A stretch of DNA of 55,725 nucleotides. It comes from Bacteroidales bacterium. GTDB lineage: Bacteria; Bacteroidota; Bacteroidia; Bacteroidales; UBA10428. The notes under the pieces are model-generated. The model did not search any database, had not been told where the DNA came from, and was given only the letters and a program-made list of their open reading frames with translations. Position numbers and translations under genes: made by a program. Of this stretch, positions 8,643-18,025 are shown piece after piece. Position 1 is the stretch's first letter. Each line of letters begins with the position of its first letter. The DNA lies in assembly GCA_016931575.1 (NCBI GenBank), contig JAFGEO010000047.1:1-55725 (forward strand), in the 5' to 3' direction.

Positions 8643-9918
8643 TGGGCCTGGCGAACTTTTCTGAAATACCATCCCATTCCCTGAAGGTTATCAACAGCTC
8701 TGCTGTAGCAGGCTTTTCTTCCTGAATCCCGATAAGGGCAAAGTATTTCCTCACCGCCATATCAACAGCGAGCCGCGAATAGTGCTGTTCATGTGAAAAA
8801 TTGAGATACTTCACAATCCTGAACGCATCAAACCAAAGGAAAAATCGTTTCCTGAATGAATCCAGCCCCCTTGTGTTTTGCTTTATCTCCTTAAGTTTCC
8901 CGATGAAATCAGTGGCCTGCAGAAATTCTTGCATAGGTTTGCTGAGCTGCGCAGTGAAATCGGTGTCCTCAACGACATTGAACTTATTGAGGCTTTCAAT
9001 AGAAGCAAATAGCTTTTTCAGGTCCAGAAAGGATTCCGGAGCATACGTCAGGTAAGGCTCTTTAGCTTTCAGCATGCGCGCAATAGCCGGACCGGTGCCA
9101 AAAGGCACACGGTCAGAAATCCTTGGCGAAGGTTGAACCAGGGTATCGGTTATGGTAATGATCCGGTAATGGGGAAACAATTTGTTCAGAAAGTAAAAAT
9201 CTTCCCCGGCCTGCCGGCGGTTCATCCCTCCCTGTTTCGCATAGATCTCTGCCCTGACGCCAAAACAGGATCCAATGGTGTAGTTTGACCAGGGAAAGCC
9301 CGTAAAGTCAAGGAAATGCTTGTAATAGCGCAGATGGAGTTCATACTCCATAATGGCCTGATAGATTTCCTGCTGAAATTCAGTACCGCTGATCGGATGG
9401 GCAAAACTGATCAGGCAGCCACCTGCTCCGGGGTACTGGTCAAGACCCTGCTGTATGGCCTCAAAGTAATTGGATTGAACAAGGGTATCAGCATCCAGCG
9501 AAAGGATCACTCCGTCTTTCCGCTCAAGTTTCTCGAACCGATGCAGAGCCAGATCCATGCCAATCTTACGGGCAATACCAGCCCCTGCAAATTTCCGTGG
9601 CAGATCTGGCACCCAGAGTGGGATATACTTGATCCATGAGGAATGCTGCTGCTCGATCCATCCGAGGGTTTTCTCGAAATCGTCACGATTTAGGGCCTTA
9701 ATCTCCTCTTCTACCGCCTTTGGGTGGTTAAATACCAGGATAAGTTCAACATGTTTTCCGAACGGTTTTTCGGCACAGCTAAGAGCCTCAAGAACACGAA
9801 TTAGTCCCTCCTCCCTAAACACAGGAATAACCACTGAATACCATAAGAGCCCCGATGGGGGCTCTTCTATTTCCGGTAAAATATAGCTGTGCTTCTTAAA
9901 ATAATTTTCAGCAAACAT
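8635..9918 (-). CDS. Glycosyltransferase family 2 protein
   Basis: A 427-residue GT-A fold enzyme. The N-terminal VVIPVFREEGLIRVLEAL is the nucleotide-sugar-binding start of family 2; SLDADT is the DxD metal/UDP-binding motif; QAGEDFYFLNKL is the downstream ED acidic motif. No transmembrane segments are evident, so it is probably cytoplasmic or membrane-peripheral. Donor and acceptor are unknown. It lies 23 bases downstream of the OmpH-like gene on the same strand, so the two are probably one transcript. A helical C-terminal extension of about 120 residues follows the catalytic part. Confidence 0.82.
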   Translation of the reverse strand: MFAENYFKKHSYILPEIEEPPSGLLWYSVVIPVFREEGLIRVLEALSCAEKPFGKHVELILVFNHPKAVEEEIKALNRDDFEKTLGWIEQQHSSWIKYIPLWVPDLPRKFAGAGIARKIGMDLALHRFEKLERKDGVILSLDADTLVQSNYFEAIQQGLDQYPGAGGCLISFAHPISGTEFQQEIYQAIMEYELHLRYYKHFLDFTGFPWSNYTIGSCFGVRAEIYAKQGGMNRRQAGEDFYFLNKLFPHYRIITITDTLVQPSPRISDRVPFGTGPAIARMLKAKEPYLTYAPESFLDLKKLFASIESLNKFNVVEDTDFTAQLSKPMQEFLQATDFIGKLKEIKQNTRGLDSFRKRFFLWFDAFRIVKYLNFSHEQHYSRLAVDMAVRKYFALIGIQEEKPATAELLITFREWDGISEKFARPIS

Positions 9919-9941
9919 CAGCGATGCATTAGTTAGTCTCG

Positions 9942-10556
9942 TTATTTTGAGGCAGCATATTGCTTGTTCAGATCGTTCAGAGTTGTTGTCGTTATGTTAT
10001 TCTCCTGATTGGCGTACCAAAACAGGGAACCATTGATGACATATTTATAGTTTTTAATGTTCGCGAGGTTTTCGAGGTAGGTTTTAATGTCCTTCTGGAC
10101 TTTCTCCAGTGCTGCATCATACTGTCTGGACAGCTCATCAGCCTTTCCCTGGTATTTAATATCCAGCGCATTTTTCTTCTGCTCCAGCTTCTGGGCAGTT
10201 TCTTCCATTGTTTTGGTAGTCCTTAAGCCCTGGTTATAGGCTTGCATCTCCTGGGCATACTCATTCTGCAAAACCTGAACTTCTTTGTTAAAATCCATCT
10301 CCACACCCTGCATCTTTGCTTCCAGGGGCATTACCGTTTCTTTATAGTATTCGTACTGAAGCAGCAGGCTGTCAACATTCACATATACCATGTCGGAAGT
10401 CGGAAAATCAGAAATATCGCTTGGTACTTTGGCTACCTTTCTGACCTGCTTCTTCTGCTCCGGTTCAATTTGTTTAATATCGTTTCTGAGCAGCAGGTAA
10501 ACTACCAAAATGCCTGCTGCCAAAATTCCATTCAGGATATAAGATAAATTCTTCAT
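9942..10556 (-). CDS. OmpH/Skp-family periplasmic chaperone-like protein
   Basis: A 204-residue protein with an N-terminal signal-anchor (YILNGILAAGILVVYLLL) followed by a Lys/Glu/Gln-rich helical body. The sequence VYVNVDSLLLQYEYYKE and the long coiled-coil arms (KMQGVEMDFNKEVQVLQNEY) match OmpH/Skp proteins, which hold unfolded outer-membrane proteins in the periplasm. The retained anchor suggests membrane tethering. The gene is preceded by an exact TAnnTTTG box 26 bases upstream and followed by the GT2 gene. Confidence 0.8.
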   Translation of the reverse strand: MKNLSYILNGILAAGILVVYLLLRNDIKQIEPEQKKQVRKVAKVPSDISDFPTSDMVYVNVDSLLLQYEYYKETVMPLEAKMQGVEMDFNKEVQVLQNEYAQEMQAYNQGLRTTKTMEETAQKLEQKKNALDIKYQGKADELSRQYDAALEKVQKDIKTYLENLANIKNYKYVINGSLFWYANQENNITTTTLNDLNKQYAASK

Positions 10557-10582
10557 TGGTTACTAGTTATTAATTTGGCCTA

Positions 10583-10590
10583 CAAAAATA
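10583..10590 (-). promoter_or_regulatory. Candidate Bacteroidota -7 box for the OmpH-like gene
   Basis: CAAAAATA on the plus strand reads TATTTTTG on the minus strand, an exact TAnnTTTG match 26 bases before the OmpH-like ATG. Confidence 0.5.
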
Positions 10591-10681
10591 GAATTTTAGT
10601 AACAAGAGCTTCATGAAATTGATAAAAAAGTGAATCTTCCTGAATTCCGGCTTCCCCTCTTCTTAAAATTATTGGGGCTGA

Positions 10682-11653
10682 CTAAAATTCCGGACAGGGT
10701 ACACTTCCCTTCTTCGAACGTTTGGGAAGCAGGAATTTTGTGGTTATTGATATTTCATGTGAGCTGCGCACAGCCCCTATCAAATTCGAGATAGTCAGGT
10801 CGTAACTATAGCCTATATTAAATGACCTGGTTTTAAGGCCGGCGAGAAATACTACTGCATCACCACGACGGGAGTTAACAAAAGGAATGCCCCGGTACCA
10901 TATACCCAGCACCAGCGGATAATTATGCCAGTATACGCCTAAATCGAGCTGTGCGACCTCAGCCTGCTTTTTAAACATGAAGGCAAACGTCATAGTTTCA
11001 TCGCTGGGTTTAAGCAATTGTCCTTTTCTCCGGAACTCATACCCTCCATATACACTATACTTGACAGGGAGTGTAGCTTCGACCTCATAAAGGCTTATAT
11101 CCGGGGTAAAAAGGTGATCTACCGAAGATCCCAACCAGAATTTTTTGGAGTAAAACAAGGCAGAAGCTCCGGCATCGATATTATAAGCCCGGTCTCTAGC
11201 CGGTAAAGCCGCACCTGTTGTACCGCCTCCCTGTTGAACAATTTCATCCATAAACAGAAGGTCCCCATAGAAGCCGTGTTCAAGGTAGAAGAAGGATATT
11301 CCCGGACGCAGATGATAGGTGTGAAAAATCTGAAAGTTATAGGAATACATCAGTCCCAGGTTAAAGGATCCCAGCTGACTTGTTCCCGCCACGTCCTTAT
11401 AGGCAAGTATCCCAACCCCACTGTTGAAGGTAGAGAAGTAGTGGTCGTAGGAAATGCTGTAAACCCTGAACGGTGTTGCAAGTTCAGTCCACTGGTCCCT
11501 GAGGGACGTAGAAATCCTACTCCCCTCAACAGCTCCTGAAAACGAAGGCCCCAGGTAAAGCGGGTTCGAGTAGAACTGTGAGAACTGGGGATCCTGCCCC
11601 TGTACCTTCCAGACACTGAAAATTACCAATATAACGATGAGAATCCTTCGCAA
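10682..11653 (-). CDS. PorP/SprF-family type IX secretion membrane protein
   Basis: A 323-residue predicted outer-membrane beta-barrel. After the signal peptide come QDPQFSQFYSNPLYLGPSFSG, the hallmark opening of PorP/SprF proteins, then YSISYDHYF, GVGILAYKDVAG and a long run of amphipathic strands. SprF in Flavobacterium is needed to display SprB, a type B cargo adhesin, and such genes typically sit next to their adhesin. Here the adhesin is 118 bases upstream on the same strand, so this is probably its dedicated partner. The start is unusual: the only credible initiator before the signal peptide is TTG (caa at 11651-11653), since no ATG lies between the upstream in-frame stop and the hydrophobic core. 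Confidence 0.88.
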   Translation of the reverse strand: MRRILIVILVIFSVWKVQGQDPQFSQFYSNPLYLGPSFSGAVEGSRISTSLRDQWTELATPFRVYSISYDHYFSTFNSGVGILAYKDVAGTSQLGSFNLGLMYSYNFQIFHTYHLRPGISFFYLEHGFYGDLLFMDEIVQQGGGTTGAALPARDRAYNIDAGASALFYSKKFWLGSSVDHLFTPDISLYEVEATLPVKYSVYGGYEFRRKGQLLKPSDETMTFAFMFKKQAEVAQLDLGVYWHNYPLVLGIWYRGIPFVNSRRGDAVVFLAGLKTRSFNIGYSYDLTISNLIGAVRSSHEISITTKFLLPKRSKKGSVPCPEF

Positions 11654-11771
11654 TGTAGTAGTTTTATACCTCTTACGGGTAAAGGACTAACTTGGTTGTT
11701 GAAAACGAAATTAATTTTTTATCCCGCTTTTATTGTTTTGATTAACACTATTTTTTGAACAGTTAATTACT

Positions 11772-14700
11772 TTATCTGTCGTATAATTGCGTTGGATCCG
11801 TTGTATGAATAAGCGTAACGTCACCATTCATCTCAAAGGGCTCCCCATTTGTAAAACTCCCTCTGGCTCTCCATACATAAACATCCTGCTTCGCAATCCC
11901 GCCATCAATATAGCCGTTCCATCCAGAGTTAATATCATCTGTTTCGAATACAAGGACGCCCCAGCGGTTGTATACAGAAAGCCTGAATTCAGCCACCCCC
12001 TGTCCATAAGCTCTGAAGATATTTCTTCTGGGACTCTCAGGATCATCAATATAGGAGGATGGAGGACCGTCGTTCGGATTCACAAAGAATCCGTTCGGGA
12101 ATTGTATCCTGCCCTCTCCCATAACCGTGATGCCTACAGGGTGGATAAATGTATCCAGACAAGTATGAGGTGATTCAGCAATCAGTCCAACATAATAAAG
12201 GCCCGTCTCCTCAAAATACCAGGTGGGATCCTTTTCTGTCGAATTGGCAGCAGCAAAATTCATTTCGGAGGACATTGAGATAATATCGCTCCCCGGAAGT
12301 TCAAAGAACCACCAGTAATTTTCAGCCAGGGTAGATTTATTATAGAAGTTGATGATTTCGTTGGGACGGTTCTGGCTATGAACATATACTGCTGAATCAT
12401 TAAATGTAAAATCAACATTTGGCTTTGGATAAACCGTAATAATCCTGGAATCCCAATTGGCACCTCCTTCTCCGGCTACGGTAAGGACAACTGTATAGGT
12501 TCCGGGCTCGGTATAGGTGTAGCTTGGGGCATCTTCATTAGAGATTGCTCCGTCTTCTCCGAAATCCCATGCATAACTATCCTCTTCGGCATATTTCACC
12601 GTTGCGCTGAAATCTATGGTATAGGGAACGCAACTGGCCACATCCTCTTCCAAAGCAATTTCTGGTAGCGGCGGCTTGATTGTAATGTTATAGGTAACAC
12701 TATCCCGACATTCTTCCATTTCTTTATTCCAGGCCACCAGCGAAACCGGTATTTTATTTTCATTCGAATTCGGTCCCCAGAAATACGCTCCATAGATGTG
12801 TTCCACTAACTGATCGATCGAAGAGCTCGCGTTTCCATCACCAAAATCCCATGAATATAGCCAGTCCGGCCTGAAATAGGTCTGATTATTAAAGGTCACC
12901 GTCGTCTGATCCAGGGCTGTTCCATAAAACTGATTCAATGGATTAGGAATAAACTCGGCAGTGGGTGATGAATATACCCGCACAATCTGAACTGTATCGT
13001 CCGAACAACCATAGATCGAATTGGCTTCGAAGCGAACGGTATAGTCTTTCGTTGCCGGTGTGTTGTTCACAAACTCACGGGAAGCATCCTCCAGCGTACT
13101 AAAGGGCACCCCGTCAACATACCATAAGCGGCTGTTGACATTCGATGCAGCCCCGTCAAAGTCAACGTACAATGGACTACATCCTGTTTGCGGTTCAAAG
13201 CTGAAGCTCACCTCCACATTCGGGTAAATACTTAAAGAGTGCGTAATGGTGTCAGCACAGGTACGCGAGGAAGTAGCAATCAACCTGACCGGACTATTGA
13301 GCACAGTGCTTGTTATATTCTCAAAAGTATGTGTCGGCTCAAAGGCAGTACTGGTACTACCGTCATTGAAAGACCAAAGGTATGTCAGGCCTAAACCCTG
13401 GGATTCGTTTGCCATAGAGGCATTGAAAGGAGGACAGTCAACCAGCACCGGGAAGTAAAATTCTGCCTCCGGTTTGGCAAAAACCGTTATCTGATGGTCC
13501 GTGCTGTCATAGCAGTTATAGGGAGACCTGGCTATGAGCTTGATATAATATGTTGTATCCGCGAGCTTGTCGAAATTGTTGAACACATAATTCTCCGGTA
13601 GAAAATCATTGGAGCCTGTTCCATCTCCAAAATCCCAGAAATAAAATCCTGCATTTTCGGTGGTATTGGCAAACTGAGTTTCGTAGGGGTAACATACCGT
13701 TGAATCGTCCACACTGAAAGCAGCACGCACCTCAGGATAAACAATGATGTTTTTTGAGATGGTATCCTCACAGAAGTGCGAGTTGGCAACCGTAAGTTTA
13801 ATATTCTGTGTCAGAGGTGTTGGCGAAGCAATATTCTCGAAACTGTAATAAAACATAGAGTCGCTGCGGCCATCGATGACCCCGTCAAAATCCCATTCAT
13901 AGCTTACTATGCCTCCCCGACTTGTTCTTCGATCAATCTGGAAGCTGTCTGCGGAACAAATTCCTGCCTTATTGATGGTAAATCGTGCGTCAACAAGCGA
14001 ATAAACAGTAATTGTATCATAATGCTCTCCCGAGCAACCAAACTTACTCTCGCCGGAGAGATAAATCACATGCTCTGAATCTGTAGATTCCAGGTTGTCA
14101 ATCTCTAGGGGAGAAGGTGATGAATGGGCCGAATAATAGGTGCTGTCAATATACCATTCAAAGTAGCTTCCAGGGATTATGTTGGAATTATTTGTAATCG
14201 TTGAATAAAGGGGTTGACAACTCTCGTGGACATCCAGTGCAAAATCGACATCCAGTTCGGGATACACCAGCACCCTTATACTATCCCGGTCTGCACAGGC
14301 CAGGTGTTCAGGATCTGTAGCACCGGTAGCTGTCAGTCGAAGGTACAAGGTATCCGTTTCAAGACTGACATTGGTAAGGGTCCCGAAATCAGGAGTAAAG
14401 TTATTATCCGGCATCAGGCCTGAATTGATCAGCTCCCAGGTATAAAAGTTAGCACCCGGGGAGCTTAAGTTTTCCGGATGAAGAATAAAAGGAGAACAGC
14501 TATCGGATTGTGGCAGGTTAAAGTCTGCATCAATGCGGGCAAAAACTTCCACCGTATCCATAATCATGCTGTCGCAGCCATAGGGATTGATCGCTGTCAG
14601 GGATATGAAATAGAGGGTATCCGTGTCTGTCAGGTTTGAGTAGTTCCTGGGTATAGGTGCTGGATTGGTGCTGGTGGTGCCATTGCCGAAATTCCACAGG

Positions 14701-17700
14701 TATGACAGAAGACCTCCGCTTGAATTATTCGTGAAGGCGACATTCAGGGGTGAACACCCCACAGAGTCGGACATGTTAAAGGCTGCAATTACGTGGGGGA
14801 ATATGTCAAGTTCCCGGGTAAGTGTATCCGCACAACCTTCATTATTACTGGCTATCAGAGATATATAGTAGGTAGTGTCGGATGTGGCACTATTGTTCCA
14901 GAACTGGTGCGTAAATGAGGGATCTGCCGTGGTGGAGGTTGTACCGTCCCCAAAGTCCCATTCAAAATTATGCCCCCTGACAGACAGGTTGGTAATATCC
15001 GTCAGGATCGGAGTACAATTATTCTCGTAGTCCATACCAAAGTTTGCCTTAACATAAGGGTGGACGAGGATAAAGGTATCGAATATGCTTTCACAGAAAA
15101 AGCCACTGGTGGCTGTCAGGGTCACATGGTAAACCGAGTCAGCATCGGAACGGTTGTAGAACGGATGGGTAAAATCTGAACCAAGGGTATCCTGATACAC
15201 GGTTCCATCATTGAAGTCCCAGTTATAAAAAAGTTCGTATCCCTGGGAATTGTTCAGGAAAGTAATAGAGTCTGCATCACAAATGGAATCATTGGCAATC
15301 AGAAATTCTGCGTTAACCTCGGGAAATACAATGATATTCCGTTGTGGGAAAGTGTCCACGCATCCCATGCGGTTCATTCCCACCATATTTACATAGAGGG
15401 TATCCGGGCCAGCATAGGTCAGGTCCTGATGATACAGCCTGATGGAGTCTTTGGTAAGCGAAAGGTAGGTACTGTCCAGTCCGGGAGGATATCCGATATT
15501 CCAGAAAAAAGTATCTACACCTATCGAATTCGAGGGGTCGATATAGATCTCCATTGGAGAACAGCTTGCACTTGTATTGATAGCCATGACTGCGCGTACA
15601 CGTGGGTGAATAGTCAGATCGAGGCTGGCAGAATCAATACATCCCAAGGGTGACTCTGTAATCAGTCTGACCGTGAAGGTAGTATCAGCCCTGCTGTAAT
15701 TTTCAAAAGTGTGATCGGGCTCAAAGAGGAAGGACTGGGAATTATCTCCAAAGTCCCAGCTGTAGCTGGTGCTGTCAAGATGTCCGGTTGATTCATTCGT
15801 AAAGATCGCATCCAGCGGATGGCATCCCATGGTTGTATCAACGGAGAATGCCGCATTCAGCTCGGGTTTAACCTTCACTACTTTCTCTCTGACACTTCTA
15901 CAATTATGATCAGCGGAGTAAGAATACAGGCTAAGCTTATAGGTTTGTATTGTATCGGTGAAATTATTCGGAAAAGAATGATTGAATACTAAGGGTATTG
16001 TATCCTGATCAATCTCCTGATAAGGTTTATCGATCACCCATATCATGTCTTCCGCGTGGATTGTATCTGTTGTATTTGAAACCGTGACAGTGAAAGGGGA
16101 ACATCCTATGTTTTCACTTAAGGTGAAATCGGAGGTTGGCCCGATCCTGACCCTTGTCAGCATCAGAATTTCCTGATCAGAAGAACACTCTCCGAAGACT
16201 GTTACTTTGAACACAAAATCACCGGTGGTATCAGGGAAAAAATAAGGTGCCGAATAAGCTGTATCAGTAATAAGCGAAGTAGCATACGGATGGGATATAC
16301 ACTCCCAGGAATAGCGGTGGCCACCACTGGCTACAAGGTGGATAGGATCAAGGTTACAATAAACCTCCTGGGTAACTGATAAAGCCCCCCCCAAGCCGGC
16401 ACTGGCACCGCTGGCTGCATAATCGGAGAAGTAGCCATACTTACACCCGGTACTTGTTGCTCCATTGATCATACCCAAATGGAAACGGGCGGCAGGATTA
16501 CTGATCTGCACAACCTGGCCGGGTGCTACATTATCTCCAAAAAAAGCATCAACTTCAGGAATATCTTTCAGCACTGCGAACTGATCCCCCATGATATATT
16601 CAAAGTATGTTGAGGGTATGGGATAGACGATCCCTCCAACAGTCATGGTGAAATTATTTATGGCATCATAATACCACTCACTTCCGGGATCCAGATCATT
16701 CCTCACCATCAGTTTTACAAAAAATTTATCATTTGAGTTTGGAGTTCGTGTGATGGTGACATCATGAGAACCAGTACAATTGTCGATACTGGGAAGGATT
16801 GCACCTCCCAGCTCCCCTCCAAAACCTGATGTATGGAACACATAAATTGGCTTGTCAGCACTGATATAGGTCGCATTATTTACAAGAGGATAATATTCCA
16901 TATCCCCCGGATTAGTCAGCGTTGTGTAAGGGACCCCATTAATAGACACGCTGGTGTTAAGTTCGGTGGAATAAAAGAATACAAGCTCACCATCGTCGCA
17001 TGCTGTCGAGTGGACGATCTCTCCCTTCATTACAATGTATTCCTTCCCGATGATGTCAACCGGAATGGTCTGATCCCCCACAATATCATAACTAAGGTTG
17101 GCAGTGCAGGCTCCGTTGACTATATTTTTCTTCTTGACCGAATCATCATACACGGTGATGGCAATATCCTTATTGGACGTAACGTGAACGCCGTTGATAT
17201 GAACACTGGAAATGGTCCCCGTGGCCCGAAATGCAAAGGTTTGCCCACGATTCAGGACAACGGTCCGTGGTTCAACAGTTGGAAAATAATACCAGGCAGC
17301 ATTTTGGTCCACAGTAACTACCGTGTTATCTTCGGTAGCCACGATAACAAATCCGCTGAAAGCTGTACCGGAATAATTGCCATTAGGAAAATAATTCTGT
17401 GTGGAAACCCAAAAATCCTTGCCCAGGGCATTTCGCCCTTTTAGGGGAAAGATATCCCTGTTGAATTCATTATCCATCTCATAATAAGCGGTCACCTCTC
17501 CCGGATAAGCCTCGATCAGAAATCCCTTGTCCTGCATCCCTGTAGCCAGATCCGGCATCGGGTAGGTTTCAATTTTATCAATGGCTAATCCCGGATAATT
17601 ATCCAGCCGGACTGTCCGGTGTTCAAGCTCTGTCAGATCAAATTCAATAGGTGTGAAACCTGGATCCGCCGGTCGGCTGATGGTGACATGTGTGGCATAA

Positions 17701-17861
17701 ACAGCCGTTATATGAAGATTCAGTGGTGCTCCATTCTTGGGTGTATTACCATGATCGCTGGACACATCAGGTGCACCAAACCAGAAGGTATTGTCAGTCT
17801 GAGAAAAACCAATGGTTACGGTGCACAGAAGTACTATTGATACAAATGTACTTAAACGCAT
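11772..17861 (-). CDS. Giant PKD-repeat adhesin, T9SS type B cargo
   Basis: A 2029-residue secreted protein. After the signal peptide, about residues 20-510 resemble the IgGFc-binding N-terminal domain (FWVSTQNYFPNG, FSGFVIVATEDNTVVTV and YVFHTSGFGGELGGAILP). There follow about fifteen PKD-like repeats of roughly 90 residues, each with a Cys-containing opening (GCSPLNVAFTNNSSG, for example), a YxWxFGDG core and a closing DTLxxxVxPxVxAxF. The last 120 residues (IQFPNGFFVNP ... FRLSVYNRWGVLVFET ... GWNGYIDG ... DVYVWRARG) form the gliding-type CHU_C/type B sorting domain. Export by the T9SS and a surface adhesive role are inferred from these families. The PorP/SprF gene lies directly downstream. 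Confidence 0.9.
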   Translation of the reverse strand: MRLSTFVSIVLLCTVTIGFSQTDNTFWFGAPDVSSDHGNTPKNGAPLNLHITAVYATHVTISRPADPGFTPIEFDLTELEHRTVRLDNYPGLAIDKIETYPMPDLATGMQDKGFLIEAYPGEVTAYYEMDNEFNRDIFPLKGRNALGKDFWVSTQNYFPNGNYSGTAFSGFVIVATEDNTVVTVDQNAAWYYFPTVEPRTVVLNRGQTFAFRATGTISSVHINGVHVTSNKDIAITVYDDSVKKKNIVNGACTANLSYDIVGDQTIPVDIIGKEYIVMKGEIVHSTACDDGELVFFYSTELNTSVSINGVPYTTLTNPGDMEYYPLVNNATYISADKPIYVFHTSGFGGELGGAILPSIDNCTGSHDVTITRTPNSNDKFFVKLMVRNDLDPGSEWYYDAINNFTMTVGGIVYPIPSTYFEYIMGDQFAVLKDIPEVDAFFGDNVAPGQVVQISNPAARFHLGMINGATSTGCKYGYFSDYAASGASAGLGGALSVTQEVYCNLDPIHLVASGGHRYSWECISHPYATSLITDTAYSAPYFFPDTTGDFVFKVTVFGECSSDQEILMLTRVRIGPTSDFTLSENIGCSPFTVTVSNTTDTIHAEDMIWVIDKPYQEIDQDTIPLVFNHSFPNNFTDTIQTYKLSLYSYSADHNCRSVREKVVKVKPELNAAFSVDTTMGCHPLDAIFTNESTGHLDSTSYSWDFGDNSQSFLFEPDHTFENYSRADTTFTVRLITESPLGCIDSASLDLTIHPRVRAVMAINTSASCSPMEIYIDPSNSIGVDTFFWNIGYPPGLDSTYLSLTKDSIRLYHQDLTYAGPDTLYVNMVGMNRMGCVDTFPQRNIIVFPEVNAEFLIANDSICDADSITFLNNSQGYELFYNWDFNDGTVYQDTLGSDFTHPFYNRSDADSVYHVTLTATSGFFCESIFDTFILVHPYVKANFGMDYENNCTPILTDITNLSVRGHNFEWDFGDGTTSTTADPSFTHQFWNNSATSDTTYYISLIASNNEGCADTLTRELDIFPHVIAAFNMSDSVGCSPLNVAFTNNSSGGLLSYLWNFGNGTTSTNPAPIPRNYSNLTDTDTLYFISLTAINPYGCDSMIMDTVEVFARIDADFNLPQSDSCSPFILHPENLSSPGANFYTWELINSGLMPDNNFTPDFGTLTNVSLETDTLYLRLTATGATDPEHLACADRDSIRVLVYPELDVDFALDVHESCQPLYSTITNNSNIIPGSYFEWYIDSTYYSAHSSPSPLEIDNLESTDSEHVIYLSGESKFGCSGEHYDTITVYSLVDARFTINKAGICSADSFQIDRRTSRGGIVSYEWDFDGVIDGRSDSMFYYSFENIASPTPLTQNIKLTVANSHFCEDTISKNIIVYPEVRAAFSVDDSTVCYPYETQFANTTENAGFYFWDFGDGTGSNDFLPENYVFNNFDKLADTTYYIKLIARSPYNCYDSTDHQITVFAKPEAEFYFPVLVDCPPFNASMANESQGLGLTYLWSFNDGSTSTAFEPTHTFENITSTVLNSPVRLIATSSRTCADTITHSLSIYPNVEVSFSFEPQTGCSPLYVDFDGAASNVNSRLWYVDGVPFSTLEDASREFVNNTPATKDYTVRFEANSIYGCSDDTVQIVRVYSSPTAEFIPNPLNQFYGTALDQTTVTFNNQTYFRPDWLYSWDFGDGNASSSIDQLVEHIYGAYFWGPNSNENKIPVSLVAWNKEMEECRDSVTYNITIKPPLPEIALEEDVASCVPYTIDFSATVKYAEEDSYAWDFGEDGAISNEDAPSYTYTEPGTYTVVLTVAGEGGANWDSRIITVYPKPNVDFTFNDSAVYVHSQNRPNEIINFYNKSTLAENYWWFFELPGSDIISMSSEMNFAAANSTEKDPTWYFEETGLYYVGLIAESPHTCLDTFIHPVGITVMGEGRIQFPNGFFVNPNDGPPSSYIDDPESPRRNIFRAYGQGVAEFRLSVYNRWGVLVFETDDINSGWNGYIDGGIAKQDVYVWRARGSFTNGEPFEMNGDVTLIHTTDPTQLYDR

Positions 17862-17981
17862 AGTTAGTAGAATTAATACTCAGGTATACGTAAAAATTGC
17901 TTTGAATGTTGTTTTTGAATAAAATCTCTGATTAACACCTGATCTTGTACTATTAAAATTAGTAATTTTAAAACATAACCG

Positions 17982-17989
17982 TAGCTTTT
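17982..17989 (+). promoter_or_regulatory. Weak candidate -7 box (TAGCTTTT)
   Basis: Seven of eight bases of TAnnTTTG in the 137-base space between the two divergent giant genes. It lies nine bases before the ATG at 17999 and so favours the next in-frame ATG at 18026. No exact box was seen for the opposite gene. Confidence 0.25.
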
Positions 17990-18025
17990 TTCGTAGAAAT
18001 GAAAGATACAGCAAAATCAACTATT

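Noticed and set aside
12500-16200. Possible CRISPR or DNA-level repeat array
   Set aside because: The periodicity is that of about 90-residue PKD protein repeats, divergent at DNA level and with no direct repeat/spacer pattern.
16833-17444. 203-codon plus-strand ORF inside the type B adhesin
   Set aside because: It is antisense to a continuous, motif-rich coding frame and its translation has no recognisable domain or credible signal.
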